From contig OY757939.1 of assembly GCA_963585895.1 (NCBI GenBank), positions 38,307,518-38,371,517 of the forward strand: 64,000 nucleotides of DNA, given 5' to 3'. Below are positions 31,246 through 42,633 of this stretch, one piece after another. The translations under genes were made by a program, and so were the position numbers. The notes beneath the pieces are model-generated. The model was not told where the DNA came from and ran no database searches. It was given only the letters and a program-made list of their open reading frames with translations. This stretch comes from Sepioteuthis lessoniana. Its lineage: Eukaryota; Mollusca; Cephalopoda; Myopsida; Loliginidae. The stretch's first letter is position 1, and each line of letters begins with the position of its first letter.

Positions 31246-31665
31246 ATCATCATCAAGTCGCGCTGCTAGCACGGGTCCCCCTTACTCTCTCACGCCACCT
31301 ATCGCTATCGTCCATCGCTCCTGGGAGGTCTTTCAGGCTACATCCTGTATTGGCACAGAGCTGTTGTATATAAGTTCTAGCTGGTTGTCCTGCCTTTGCT
31401 TGTCCATGTGAAGGGGTCCACAGGAGTATTTCACTTATGAGTTCGTCCTTACTTCTCCAACAATGTCATGCATGTCTGGTTCGTCTAATTTGGATAGTTT
31501 TCGTGATGGGTGGAAAGTGTCCGTAGAGCCTCTGTTGGATGCTGCCTCCAGGACTTGTTCAATATTACCCGCAGTATTTTTGTGTAATTGCTGTCAAGCA
31601 TTTTCTCCATACGTTTAGTTAGCGTCCATGTGAGACATCAATATAATTGTATAAACACGACCATT
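31246..31665 (-). mobile_element. LINE-alpha 3' fragment inside HCR
   Basis: (CAT)n start at 31246, then complement of the C-terminal ORF: AGCTGTTGTATATAAGTTCT, GTCCTGCCTTTGCTTGTCC, TTCTCCATACGTTTAGTTAG. Frames are broken. It lies between two HCR body units. Confidence 0.85.
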
Positions 31666-31754
31666 TCTCGGGAAAAAAACTATCTGAATACAATTAAATG
31701 ATTAATGCCAAATAGAACTATTTGTCTTAAATAGCAATACTTGAAAGCAATTAA

Positions 31755-32040
31755 CTGTCTGTAAACAAATGATTAATATTAAATAGAATTATTAGTGTTA
31801 AATAGCAATAGTTGAAACTATTTAGCTGTGTGAAAGCAAATGATTAATATTAAATAGAATTATTAGTGTTAAATAGCAATAGTTGAAACCATTTAACTGT
31901 GTGAAAGCAAATGATTAATATTAAATAGAATTATTAGTGTTAAATAGCAATAGTTGAAACTATTTAACTGTGTGAAAGCAAATGATTAATATTAAATAGA
32001 ATTATTAGTGTTAAATAGCTATAGTTGAAACCATTTAAAT
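31755..32040. repeat. 71-bp tandem repeat in HCR body
   Basis: CTGTGTGAAAGCAAATGATT starts at 31826, 31897 and 31968, exactly 71 bp apart, with partial units on either side. The units are nearly identical, so expansion is recent. Confidence 0.9.
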
Positions 32041-32277
32041 GCATGCAAACAAACGAGCTCAAACTTGGTTAAAATGTTACCTACGAACTATTCGCTGAAA
32101 AATCATGTTTAGTACGTATATGTATAAACAAGATTTGGCATTGAATTATCTACAAGGGTTAATATGCCATAAAAATCCAACGAACCAACCAACCAACCTA
32201 AAAATAACCCATGATCTTTGAAAGTGTATGAAAAAAGAAAGGTTCTGAAAATTTTTAAAAAACGTAAACACAGATTT

Positions 32278-32590
32278 CTCGGGGCAGCTTGGAATACATC
32301 AACCTCATCCTAATGAAAGGGATAAGGACTCTCTATCCCCTAAGGCGATGCCTTCTTTAGGACTGAGTTTTGACATTAAACTGCGTCTGGTGGTCAGGCT
32401 CCTGTACTGGAGCTCTGGGGAGTATGGAGTACACCATTATTGACATTACTCCCCGGTTCTCTCTGACACGAAGCAGTAGTAGCAGTTATAGTCCAATCTA
32501 TCCGTCAAATAGATCTCTTTAGAAAACCATTTGTATGGGGTAGGAATACTTGAAACCCTTTCACACTGCAAACAAATTGTTATTATTATT
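32278..32590 (+). mobile_element. HCR copy, degraded, 3' truncated
   Basis: Module landmarks GGCTCCTGTACTGGAGC (perfect hairpin), GGGGAGTATGGAGTACACC, CTCCCCGGTTCTCTCTGAC, one body unit, then ends at a (TTG)n run (about 32580-32608). Confidence 0.7.
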
Positions 32591-32639
32591 GTTGTTGTTG
32601 TTGTTGTTCTACTCATTTGAGAGTTTTTCACACGAACGT

Positions 32640-33105
32640 TAGCTGATGGTTTCTCGCTAGTGTTTGAGTAAGAGCAAGTTTCCTCAAGTCTCCAGGACTC
32701 TTCTTAGTATTCTGGCTGATCTCAACAATGCTGTTGTCCGGGGGGTCTCCACACGTCCTCTTATTTTCAAGTCCACCGGTCTTTATACCAAACTTTTGGT
32801 GACTGTACTGAGCGCGCCAATTACAATTGGTACGGACGTCACTTTCATGTTCCATATTTTTTTAGTTCTCTGGCAAGGTCAAGGTATTATCTCTCTTTAC
32901 ACTTTCTTTCAGTTTTACCCTTTGGTCTGCCGGAACAGCAAAGTCCACTGTTCGGCAGGTCATCTTTTCTTTTCTTTTTTTTATTGACTACCACTAAGTC
33001 TGATCGTCTGGCCGAGATTAGATGAACCATTTGTATCTCAAAATTCCAGAGAATTTTGTGTGTCAATTTTCTAGGGCGGATTATGAGTTGTGCATCTACC
33101 ATTTG
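32640..33105 (-). mobile_element. LINE-beta C-terminal fragment
   Basis: Minus-strand translation, across at least one frameshift and two stops, gives HLISARRSDLVVVNKKK, PIVIGALSTVTKSL and TALLRSARILRRVLET. From memory of such proteins, this is the C-terminal part of a non-LTR retrotransposon polyprotein, and it differs from LINE-alpha. RT catalytic motifs are absent. It is bounded by (TTG)n on one side and unassigned sequence on the other. Confidence 0.7.
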
Positions 33106-33204
33106 TTCGTATGATCAAATTTAAACTTGTACAATTCCCAGTTGATCACTTTACCCACCAAGATGTGTCTCCAATTTAATTGCGTAAAAGGATTCTGTTC
33201 TCGT

Positions 33205-33287
33205 GGCGTAATGGCTTAAGAGTTAGACTGTCGCCATAAAGTATCCGAGTTCGAACTCTAGTCACGCTATTACGCTCACTTTTGGAC
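33205..33287 (+). mobile_element. SINE-1 5' fragment
   Basis: CTCGTGGCGTAATGGCTTAA (A box), CGAGTTCGAACTC (B box), CACGCTATTACGCTCACTTT. It runs directly into R2. Confidence 0.75.
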
Positions 33288-33637
33288 ACCCGCCACAAAG
33301 GCCTGGCTTCGGCGAGCCTGGCTTCGGCGAGCCTGGCTTCGGCGAGCAAGCGAAAGCCAACCGTCTTCTCCCGAGACCGGTCTCAACTTTCTAACTGACT
33401 TTTTCAAAATCCCAAAAATCCTCCGCGCGCTTCCAGTGCGTGACGTCATTCGCACTTGCTCGCCCCGTTTCCCATTTGGGCTATTGTGACATCTCTGAGT
33501 GACACGTCCGCTCCGCGCACACGCGTGAACACCAGTGTTAATGTTGCACCTAAGTAACACATGTGCTGAGCCGAAAGGTTCTCAGCCTAACTAAACCCAA
33601 AGGCATAAAACGAAATCCCTCGGCCATTATATTACAA
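33288..33637 (+). repeat. R2 GC-rich dispersed repeat, second copy
   Basis: Collinear with 8495-8815. Has TGACGTCATT at 33441-33450 and CATAAAACGAAATCCCTCGG near the end. A 15-bp unit, GCCTGGCTTCGGCGA, is tandemly present three times near its start, absent from the other copy. Confidence 0.65.
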
Positions 33638-33639
33638 TG

Positions 33640-33730
33640 CTATGTGGAATGCAATCAACTTTGTTCGGGATTTGAACTCGTGTCGACGAATCCATGTCCA
33701 ACGTCGATGGCCATTACACCACGGGTACCC
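33640..33730 (-). mobile_element. SINE-4 head fragment
   Basis: Complement of the SINE-4 head: GGAATGCAATCAACTTTG, GGGATTTGAACTCGTGTCG (B box) and CCATTACACCACGGG (A box). 3' part missing. Confidence 0.75.
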
Positions 33731-33859
33731 CCCATACAAGAATGTATATACCGACCCCTCTGCTCGGGATCAATTTTTTTTGTGATTATAATCAAACTTC
33801 ATTGATAGGTGGATATGAATAGAATTAGATGGATAGATATCGTCATACATATTTATAAC

Positions 33860-34650
33860 TCAGTCGACTAGGGCTGTAGAATACGCCGACCGCATCTCTG
33901 TGTATGGGTAAGACCCCCACCAACGAGTGTCCTGAATATGATATTAAGCGAATTAATGCTGAGGAGCCAGCCCTGAAGATTTGGGAAATGTCTAATATCC
34001 CTTCATTGCCGTCACTCCCTGGTCCCCTCTGGCCCGGACTGGTAGGGTCCCATCTATGTGTCAATAGCCCTATTTAACATTTAGATTGTGTGCAAACAAA
34101 TGACTTATGCTAAATTGAATTGTTAGAAATAGAACTGTTTTATCATTTTACTGTGTATAAACAAATGACTGCCTGATTGAATTGTTAGTGATAGATACTA
34201 ATATTTAGAACGATTTAATTGTGTCCAAAAAAATTAGTAATGTTGAACAGAATTATTCGAGATAAACAACAATTCTTGAAACTCTTTAACTGTGTACCTA
34301 AACAGAAATATTGTCTTACATAGGAATACTTGGAAGAATTCGACTGTGGAAATCACTGGATAACGCTGAATAGAATTATTAGTGTTAAATAGCAATACTT
34401 GTCACCACTTCAATGTCTGCAAAATGTGATTAATGTTGAATAGAATTAGAAAGCAAAAATTAAAACTATTTAACTGTGTAGAAACAATAGCAATGTGCGA
34501 AAAAATTGTTATAATTCATTAAAAAAATAAATCCTATACAAACGATTCACATACAAACTATTCGAATAAAAATCATATTTATATTTCTAAAATGTGTGAA
34601 ACAAATTACTTATGTTAAATTATTAATGTCACTTAGCAATACTTGAAACC
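33860..34650 (+). mobile_element. HCR, long-body type, 3' incomplete
   Basis: Head CAGTCGACTAGGGCTGTAG, hairpin GGGTAAGACCC, module to GGTAGGGTCCCATCTATG, then many diverged body units (ATAGCAATACTTG..CAC). The final stem-loop is absent. Confidence 0.75.
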
Positions 34651-34694
34651 ATTAGGTTCAACACAATGGTAACTCACACTTCCGAAATGTATTT

Positions 34695-35559
34695 GCCCGG
34701 TCGGCTGGGGCTGTAGAATACACCGACTACTTCTCTGCTGAGGGGTAAGACCCCCCCCATGGGTGTCCTGTTTATAACACTAGACAATCTGATGGTGAGG
34801 CTCAAGTGATGCTGGAGCTTTGGGGAATGAGGAGTACCCGTTCATTGTCATAACTCCCAGATTCACTCTGACCCGGAAAGGTTGCACCTGATAGGGCCCG
34901 ATCTTGGGGTTAAATAGAACTAACTGCGTACTTATACTGAATTCTTTGAATTAGAACTGTTTGACTAAACTGAATAGCTAGAAATAGAAATGTTTTTGAC
35001 AAATAAACTATTGCGTGTCTATGCTAAACTGAATTGTTTGAAATTGAATTGTTTTTGACATTGAAACTCTAATTACACTAAAATGAATTGTTTAATATAG
35101 AACTATTCTGAAATTTAACTGTTGGTAAAAAAAAATCTGTACTTATACTAAACTGAATTAGCTGAATTAGAACAGTTTGACTAAACTGAATAGCTAAAAA
35201 TAGAAATGTTTTTGACAAATAAACTATTGCGTGTCTATGCTAAACTGAATTGTTTGAAATTGAATTGTTTTTGACATTGAAACTCTAATTACACTAAAAT
35301 GAATTGTTTAATATAGAACTATTCTGACATTTAACTGTTGGTAAAAAAAAAATTTGTATTTATACTAAACTGAATTAGCTGAATTAGAACTGTTTGACTA
35401 AACTGAATTGCTGGAAATAGAATTGTTTTTGACAATTAAACTGTGTACTCATGCTATACTTAATTGTTTGAAATAGAACTTATTATTTGGATAAAAATGG
35501 ATTTGGCTTTAAATAACCTACAAAGGTTGATATGCCATAAAATTCAACCAACCAACGAA
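34695..35559 (+). mobile_element. HCR, complete, 13-bp duplication, 216-bp internal duplication
   Basis: Flanked by CCGAAATGTATTT (34682-34694) and CCGGAATGTATTT (35560-35572), one mismatch. Full order: CGGTCGGC head, GGGGTAAGACCCC, CTGGAGCTTTGGGGAATGAG, middle, stem-loop TTTGGCTTTAAATAACC...GGTTGATATGCC, CAACCAACCAACG. The motif TTGACTAAACTGAAT recurs at 34961, 35177 and 35394 (216-217 bp apart). Confidence 0.88.
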
Positions 35560-35719
35560 CCGGAATGTATTTTTACCAAATTATATAAACTGAAAATGTT
35601 TTTGTCAAATTTGTTATTCATCTCAGTTTTTAAAATTTTTAAATATATCTTAATGAACATACCTGTATTGTCATTAGCACTCCAGTTTGCCGATAACGTA
35701 TATGTAAATATATATATGT

Positions 35720-35905
35720 AAAAGATTCCTTCGCTTACGCCGAGAATGAAGATGGCTTTTGGGTAAGATGTCTGACAAACGTAAAATCAGCTGGGTTTCG
35801 ATCCTACCGTGAAGCATCTCGCCGGTCTAACCCTTAGCCATACTGAAGAATTGTAATACAACCAAACAGTCTGTTTGTGGATGACAATATATATGTTTGT
35901 GAGTG
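35720..35905 (+). mobile_element. SINE-7 copy
   Basis: Shares with 59645-59805 the GTAAAATCAGCTGGGTTTCG / GATCC B-box region, GCATCTC, and GTTTGTGGATGACAATATAT. Head degraded. Confidence 0.55.
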
Positions 35906-36369
35906 TGTGATAATGTTCATTTAGTGAGTGGATTTGCTTCGTTACTAGTTTATTTTTCGAAAATTCTTCTTTTTTTTTTTTTGTCATATCAACTCTTTTA
36001 AAATCCATTTTGAAAACTTTTTAAACGTTTCTTCGCAGAAACATTTCTCCTGGTGATCACCTGAGGTTGAAACTAGATGGAAACAATTTTTAAAAAGTAG
36101 ATAACCTCAAAGAAATATTCTTATTTGTCTTATCACTTCTGTTCATTTTATGATATATATATATATATATATATAATCAAAATTCATATACTTACTCTAA
36201 GACAAAATCTAAAACGCGAGTGAAAACCAATAAAAAAATTATGCACAAAAATTGTAAAATAAACGAAAGTAAAGATAAAATATCACAATATTAAAATTTT
36301 GTAAGAAATTAAACTCATTCACGATTCTGACATTTTCGATCGTCAGGTGAGCAGCTTTTAATATCAATC
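35906..36369. other. Unassigned sequence
   Basis: Contains (AT)n at 36150-36175. No family match. Confidence 0.4.
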
Positions 36370-37140
36370 TCAGTCGTGATGATGATTACCACATCTTGAC
36401 AAATGATGAAGATGACTGCCAAATCCTGACAGAAGATGACGATAACAGTCACATCTTGACAGAAAATGATGATGACCGCCACATCTTGACAGATAATGAT
36501 GATGACTGCCACATCTTTACAGATGACGACTGCCTCATCTTGAATGATCACAGCCACATCTTGAGAGATGATGATGATAATGACTGCTACATCTTGATGG
36601 AAGATTATGATGACTGCTACATCTTGATAGACACTGATAATGATGACAGCCCCATCTTGACAGATAATGATAATGGTGATGACCGACACATCTTGACAGA
36701 TAATGATGATGATGTCTGCCACATCTTGACTGATAATGATGATGGTGACTGCCACGTCTTGACAGGTAATGATGATGATGACTGCTACGTCTTGACAGAT
36801 AATGATGATGATGACTGCTACATCTTGACTAATGATGATGCTGATGACCGCCACATCTTGACAGATAATGATGATGCTGACTGCCAGATCTTGACAGATA
36901 ATGATGGTGATGACTGCCAAAGCTTGACAGATAATGATGATGATGACTGCCACATCTTGACAGATAATGATGATGGTGATAACCTCCACATCTTGACAGA
37001 TAATGATGATGATGACTATTGCATCTTGACAAATGATGATGATGACGATGATCGCCACATCTTGAAAAATGATGATGATGACTGCCACATCTTGAAAGAT
37101 AATGACTGCCATATCTTCACTGATGATGACAGCACGCAAC
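36370..37140. repeat. GAT-rich minisatellite, ~33-39 bp units
   Basis: More than 20 units around ACTGCCACATCTTGACAGAT plus a variable (AATGAT)(GATGAT) part. Nearly all length changes are multiples of three, so the + strand stays open for 274 codons (36396-37220; Asp-rich, D/N-D-D-D-C-H-I-L-T-type repeats) and the - strand for 278 (hydrophobic V/I-rich repeats). No promoter, splice signal or unique domain supports a gene. Confidence 0.85.
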
Positions 37141-37220
37141 TTGACAGACATATATGTTTATATATGTTCTTATTTCATTTCGTTAGTCTTTCTGAATTCA
37201 TATATTTTATTACATTTTAA

Positions 37221-37734
37221 ACAAAAATACCTACGCCCGGCGAAGGAAGAATATTTTTGCTAGTATTTATAAGGTGCAATCACAAATTATCAAAGCTGCA
37301 GTTTAATTTACCGAGACAAAAATGAACATTCATTTTCTTTTCCTTTTTAATTGATATTCAACGCACTTATTCCACCAAATTAATCGAACTACCTCTGAAA
37401 CTCTTTTTTTTTTCTTTTTCTTTTCTTTTTAGTATGGTGTTAAGCTGCGGCGTCAGATTTTTCACGCCGTACCCTTGAGCTGAATTTCTAGTTTAGAAAA
37501 GTTTCTTTTTTTTTAAATCACTCGTCTAATAAGTATGGAGTATGTTGTATTTGGACAATACTGTGTTTTTCCAAAAACTACTGATTGAAAAACTAATTGA
37601 AAAACTACTGATGAAAAAATATCAGGAGTCGATTCTGTCCCGTCCTGATGAAATATAGACATCACATCATTACGCATTTGCTGAGCTATACTGTTGTAAA
37701 GTGGCTAAATAGCACTTCAACACTCTAGCATATC
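37221..37734. other. Unassigned sequence
   Basis: No family or convincing frame. Confidence 0.4.
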
Positions 37735-37925
37735 CCAGGTCGAGTCATACCAAAGACTAAAAAAATGGTACTACCTTGTTTAACACTCATCAGTATAAAG
37801 TAAGGATCAAGGGTAAAGTGGAGCAATCCAGGGAAAGGAATAGCACCCTCCCCTACACCTTGATGTAGTAGCTATCGAAAAGGGAGCCTTCGGGTCACCC
37901 TCGACAATGGTCGCCAACTTTATTT
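37735..37925 (+). mobile_element. SINE-3, head truncated
   Basis: Starts near CCCAGGTCGAGTCATACC, then body and GTCGCCAACTTTATTTACTT end. A/B boxes missing. Confidence 0.8.
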
Positions 37926-38193
37926 ACTTACATTTAAACTGCATGCTTTACATGTTTTGACATTTTACTGTGTAAACAAAATCTGTACTTACGCTTATCT
38001 GAATTATCTGAATTAGAACTGTTTGACTCGGCTGAGTGGTTTGAAGTAGAGTTGTTTTTGACAATTAAACTGTGTACTCATGCTAAACTAAATTGTTTAA
38101 AATAGAACTGTTTATTTACATAAAAAAAATGGATTTGGCGTTAAATAACCTAAAAAAGTCGATATGCCATAAAACCTAACCAATCAACCAACC
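37926..38193 (+). mobile_element. HCR 3' part
   Basis: Middle units and the stem-loop GGCGTTAAATAACC...GTCGATATGCC with CCTAACCAATCAACCAACC. 5' module replaced by the SINE-3. Confidence 0.75.
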
Positions 38194-38370
38194 AAGTTCC
38201 TATCTAATTCAAAATTATTAATACACAATTATATGGTTTCAAGTAAATATTTTTATCTGACAATAATTGTAAACATTTCATTGAATATAAATTTATGTAA
38301 TCAAGTATTCATATTTAATCCAAATAAGTTACACAGTTCCACGGTTTAAAGAAACTTTCCTATTTAATAA

Positions 38371-38540
38371 TATCCAGTCGTACTACTGCGTTCACTTTTG
38401 ATTAATGCCCGCAGTAAATTCATGAACCCCCTTATCCTCCCCGTTGTAGGTTAAATAATATCACTGTTTTTCTTCTACAAGGATGGATTTGGCATTAAAT
38501 AACCCATGAAGATTGATATGCCCTTAAACAAAGAAACCAA
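38371..38540 (+). mobile_element. SINE-1, head-truncated
   Basis: GCGTTCACTTTTGATTAATG, GAACCCCCTTATCCTCCCC, stem-loop GGCATTAAATAACCC...GATTGATATGCCC and AAACAAAGAAACC. Confidence 0.75.
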
Positions 38541-38920
38541 AGTAAACCTATTCAATAGTAAACAATAATCTGTTTGCACAATTATTTGGTATCAAGTATT
38601 CTTATCTGATACAAATAATTTCTTCTACAAGGATGGATTTGGCACCCATGAAGATTGATATGCCCTTAAACAAAGAAACCAAAGTAAACCTATTTAATAG
38701 TAAACAATAATCTGTTTGCACAATTATTTGGTATCAAGTATTCTTATCTAATACAAATAATTTCTTCTACAAGGATGGATTTGGCATTAAATAACCCATG
38801 AAGATTGATATGCCCTGAAACAAAGAAACCAAAGTAAACCTATTTAATAGTAAACAATAATCTGTTTGCACAATTATTTGGTATCAAGTATTCTTATCTA
38901 ATACAAATAATTAGCACGCA
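38471..38920. repeat. ~150-bp triplication spanning SINE-1 tail and HCR body
   Basis: TCTTCTACAAGGATGGATTT starts at 38471, 38621 and 38763. Each unit contains the SINE-1 3' end plus an HCR body unit. The middle unit lacks 8 bp within the stem-loop. Confidence 0.9.
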
Positions 38921-38969
38921 GTTATGCAGTTTCAAGAATTTCAATCAAAGACGAATAATTTTTAGATAG

Positions 38970-39230
38970 ATCAACCGGCTCATTGGCCTAGTGGTTAAAG
39001 TGTTCGCCAAAAGCCCGGTAGACTAGCGCTCAATCCCAGGTCGAGTCATACCAAATACTCAAAAAATAAATTTTGAAGTCTCTTTGCTTAACACTCAGCA
39101 GTATAAGGTACGGATCAATGGTAAAATGGAGCAATCCAGGAAAAAGAGTAGCGCCCTCTCCTACACTTTGGTGTAGTAGCTATTGAAAAGGGAGCCTTCG
39201 AGTTGCCCTCGACTATGGTTGCCAACTTTT
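38970..39230 (+). mobile_element. SINE-3 copy inside HCR
   Basis: Full: CCGGCTCATTGGCCTAGTGG head (A box), CAATCCCAGGTCGAGTC, body, and TTGCCAACTTTTATTT end. Confidence 0.85.
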
Positions 39231-39325
39231 ATTTGACCTATAGATGGGACAAGTACTACTATACTTTGCTAGAGTCAACCTGGGAGTAATGACAATCATG
39301 GTATACTCCACTCTCTCTTTGTAAC

Positions 39326-39945
39326 ACAACGGCACTATGTCGAAAGTTTTAATACAACAAATTACAAAATATCTCTGTTGGGTGCGGGATACGAAAGTCT
39401 ATTTGGGGCTGCATCGTTTGCAATAGCCGACGAAAAGAGAGATATAGAGTATAGGAATACGTCAACTGATTAGATAAACAGAGACTCTAACCGAGTAAGA
39501 CGAGAAGAGGCTGACACTTTGTTATTTTCTTCCCTGTGCTCGCGTGTCGGCCGCCCTCCCCATCGGGGCCTCTTTGTCGTCTCTCGTTTCCAACTCCGCC
39601 TGCTGCTTCTGGTTCTTCTAACTGCCCCTCTCTAACTTCCCGAGTATTCGAAATCTTCATCTTATATATTTTCTTTAATTTTTCCCTATGCAATCGTTAA
39701 ATCCCATGTAATCATTAGTGACACGTCATTTCTAAATATTAGCTGATATCTACTTAATTGTTTATCTTTGCTTACAGTTGATTCTAAAACAATCTTGTCC
39801 ACCTTATTATGACATGTGTTGACATGTTTACACAAAACAAGGCTTACTCGACCTTTCCAAAACGAAACCTCGCAACTTCAAACTCAAAGTTTAGCTAGAA
39901 AACAAATTTATTACTAAAATAATTTACTAAAATCTCCAATTATTT
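39326..39945. other. Unidentified ~620-bp insert in HCR module
   Basis: HCR sequence stops after GTATACTCCACTCTCTC and resumes at GAGCTCCAGAACTGAAACC. The segment between matches no family in the window. A CT-rich, GC-richer part lies at 39530-39650. No coding domain is recognised. Confidence 0.5.
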
Positions 39946-40020
39946 TATATCTCGAGCTCCAGAACTGAAACCTTACCATCGGATGCAGTTTACTGTCATA
40001 CCCAGTTTTTATGTCTCTAT

Positions 40021-40719
40021 ATCTTAAGAATGTTATTCCTAAGAACGAGTGTCTTTTCAGGCTTTGGTATATACAGGATTTAGCAAAAATACCTCCTACA
40101 ATTTAAACTATCATATGTATCATGCAAGTAAAGTTAGGCAAGTTGCTTATGGTAGCTCCGTGGCAGACCATTTTTTTTTTCAGATACGATCAGTTACGAC
40201 CATAGGTTGGACTGGTACACACCATTCATTTGCTGTTGAAACCTTTTTTTTCATTGTTTTGTTTTTTTGTTTTTTTTTTAAACTAGTGAATCTGTAATTA
40301 CTATACATAAGGCTTTTGTTCTCTTTTTTTTAATCGGTAGTGGTGTGGACTAAAATTTCTATCCGGAACAGCATCATTCTAACGTAACATGGAGTGAGCT
40401 AGAAAAGCAAAAAAAAAAACAACGTTTCAATAGCAAATGTACAGTCCAAGCTATGATTGTACCTGATCGTATCTAAGAAAATGATAAAACATTAGCTAGA
40501 TGGAGCCACCATTGCCACTTGCTTTAGTTCACTTGCACCACATAAGCGACAGTTTAAAATTTGGGAAGTATTTCTGTCTCCCCCATCACTTTTTTTTACT
40601 AATGTAAATCTACACCCACTTATTTATTTAATTATTTTAGATGCCTTGAAGGATAATTTGGCCCTGCTGTCGAAAAAATTTACAGACGATAACAAAATCT
40701 TTCAAGAACCTAACAGAGA
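40021..40719. other. Unassigned sequence
   Basis: AT-rich with several poly-T runs. No family match. Confidence 0.4.
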
Positions 40720-41147
40720 TTGCCCTGTCGGTTTCGGCTGGCTGTAGAACACACTGACTGCAACTCTGCTGAGGGGTAAGACCACCCCCTCAAAGAGTGT
40801 CCAGGATATGAGACTAAACAATCTGATGGTGAGGCTCCAGTAATTCTGGAGCTTTGTGGAATGCGGAGTACCCCATCATTGCCATCGCTACCAGGTCCAT
40901 TTTAGCCCGGAGTTCTATCAATGGGTTAAATAGAACTAAACCCTAAACTTAATTGTTTGAAATAGAGCTGTTTTTGACATTTAAACTTACTACTTACGCT
41001 AAACTAAATTGTCTGAAATAGAACTGTTTTGACATTTAACTGTTTGTAAACCAAAAACTATACTTATACTAAACAAAATTGTTTGAAATTTAATTCAGCG
41101 TTTAATGACCCGAAAAGGTTTGATATGCCGTAAAACAAAACAACCAA
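40720..41147 (+). mobile_element. HCR element, complete, short body
   Basis: Head GTCGG...CACACTGACTGC, perfect hairpin GCTCCAG/CTGGAGC (40834-40852), module, two middle units, weakened stem-loop and AAACAAAACAACC end. About 425 bp, among the most compact copies. Confidence 0.85.
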
Positions 41148-41254
41148 AAATCAACGTAACGGAGACACACACGTCAATTTTTGTTTGCAACATCATGAGC
41201 AGGAACTTCCGTAAAATAATCAAGATTTTTAGAAAAACTTTAAGTACAATGATC

Positions 41255-41462
41255 CCAAAACCATTCAAGACAAACAAAATATGAAAGACATGACTGGAAA
41301 AGCAAGACCGTACTCAAAAGCGACGTTCGTTCTCTAATGGACTCCTACACATTGACGTACCAGGTTTTGCTAACCAGCAAAGACCGACTTACATCAGCGT
41401 TAGTGCAACCTACAAGAAGATAAGATTAGATTAAAAGATATAATTTAGATGTAGTAATGGAG
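41255..41462 (+). mobile_element. LINE-alpha-related fragment, decayed
   Basis: Broken frames read KTIQ...NMKDMTGK and WTPTH...PAKTDLHQ, aligning with the LINE-alpha end KTIQVRRTRH...WTPTYG...PARTYIQQ. A downstream AT-rich part is shared only with 44470-44690. Confidence 0.6.
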
Positions 41463-41700
41463 TGGTTTGATTTCTTTTATGGCATATCAACTTTTGTAGG
41501 TTATTTAATGCCAAAGCCATCCTTCTATAGGAATAGTAGTGGTACTATCTAACCCATAGCTGGGAGGAAATTGAGGTTTACCCCTTTCTCAAGGGTATTT
41601 GTCCAAAAGTGAACGTATTAGCAAGACTGGAGTTCGAACTCGCTTACTAGGATCCCGCAGCACATCACTTTAACCATTGCACTACGATGACACCTCAATA
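41463..41700 (-). mobile_element. SINE-1, full length
   Basis: Antisense: stem-loop GGCATATCAAC...GTTATTTAATGCC, TAACCCATAGCTGGGAGG, CCTTTCTCAAGGGTATTTG, GGAGTTCGAACTCGCTTAC and CCATTGCACTACGATGACACC. Confidence 0.85.
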
Positions 41701-42600
41701 TTAGAATGTCTGTTCTCAAATTGAATTTAGTTTCGTCTGTTACGAATTGGTTTGAATCTGTGGAATTAACGACGAAACTTCTAATGTAATTTTTGCGGGG
41801 AAAATTAATTCCCCATCAAATTGTAAAACATACAGTACCGATCATGGGTACTTTGAACGTACAGTGAACTTATTAGTTTTTCAGAGTTAAAAACAGGAAC
41901 ATTATACAAGAAGAAATTCTTTTTTCAATACTTATGAGGGCGGTAAATTGGTCATAAGTATTTTGTGAGAAACACGATTCCTTTCGTCGAACGATAGTCG
42001 TTTATCGCGTTCACTATCACTCATTTTCGATTACCCATAATTCCGAGAAGATTTCCTGCCAGGAAGAGTGACCAATCTACTTTCATGCTTACCTTAAGTT
42101 TATTATTTCTTCTATACATAACACAAGTGTGCATCAGAGAGTGGTTCAGTGTCGGGACAAATTATTTCACATTCAATAATGCAGATGTGCGTTAGCCGAC
42201 GACTACGAACTAACTAAATGTTCGAACTGTTTTCCCTGTGTCTTCTGATCACGTGACTTCTTAAACAAATCATTGCAATGGATTCAAATAACCTCTGGGG
42301 TCACTGTCTGTCACACACACTGACTGGCATTCTGCGGTATCTGTCCGCCCTCTTAAAGGTTGACTCATTTAAATCACACGCGCTGCACGTCAGTAATAGA
42401 TCTTATTAATCTATCATGTAACAATTTGAATAATAATAAAACCTGCTCAAAAGTATTTGAACGACAATAAAATCCGGTCATAAATATTTTAATAACAATA
42501 AAATCCTCACAGAAAGGTATAAGACTGCCGAAGCCATTTGGACTTTTGAGCAAGTTAATCCAAATTAGTATACACGAGAAGCAAATCTTCTAAATAACAA
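41701..42600. other. Unassigned sequence
   Basis: No repeat family, no convincing frame. One of the few longer stretches without a recognisable repeat. Confidence 0.4.
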
Positions 42601-42633
42601 TAATTATATATATATATATATATACATATTTAT

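Larger units (their letters stand above)
30875..32200 (+). mobile_element. HCR, long-body type, with internal tandem and LINE insertion
   Basis: Head CGGAGGGGAGTGTAAAATACACCG-like (30880-30905), module with CTCCAGTTCTGGAG, body, LINE fragment (31246-31665), 71-bp tandem (31755-32040), then 3' stem-loop ATTTGGCATTG...GTTAATATGCC and CCAACCAACCAACC tail near 32200. Confidence 0.8.
38195..40020 (-). mobile_element. HCR, long-body type, heavily interrupted
   Basis: Antisense pieces at 38195-38370, inside the 38471-38920 triplication, 38895-38965, 39231-39325 and 39946-40010 together follow HCR order. They are interrupted by SINE-1 sequence, SINE-3 and a ~620-bp unknown insert. Confidence 0.65.

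Noticed and set aside
32664..32987. 107-codon plus-strand frame
   Set aside because: Shadow of the LINE-beta fragment, whose meaningful reading is on the minus strand.
36396..37220. 274-codon Asp-rich protein
   Set aside because: Product of a GAT-rich minisatellite; an equally long frame exists on the opposite strand.
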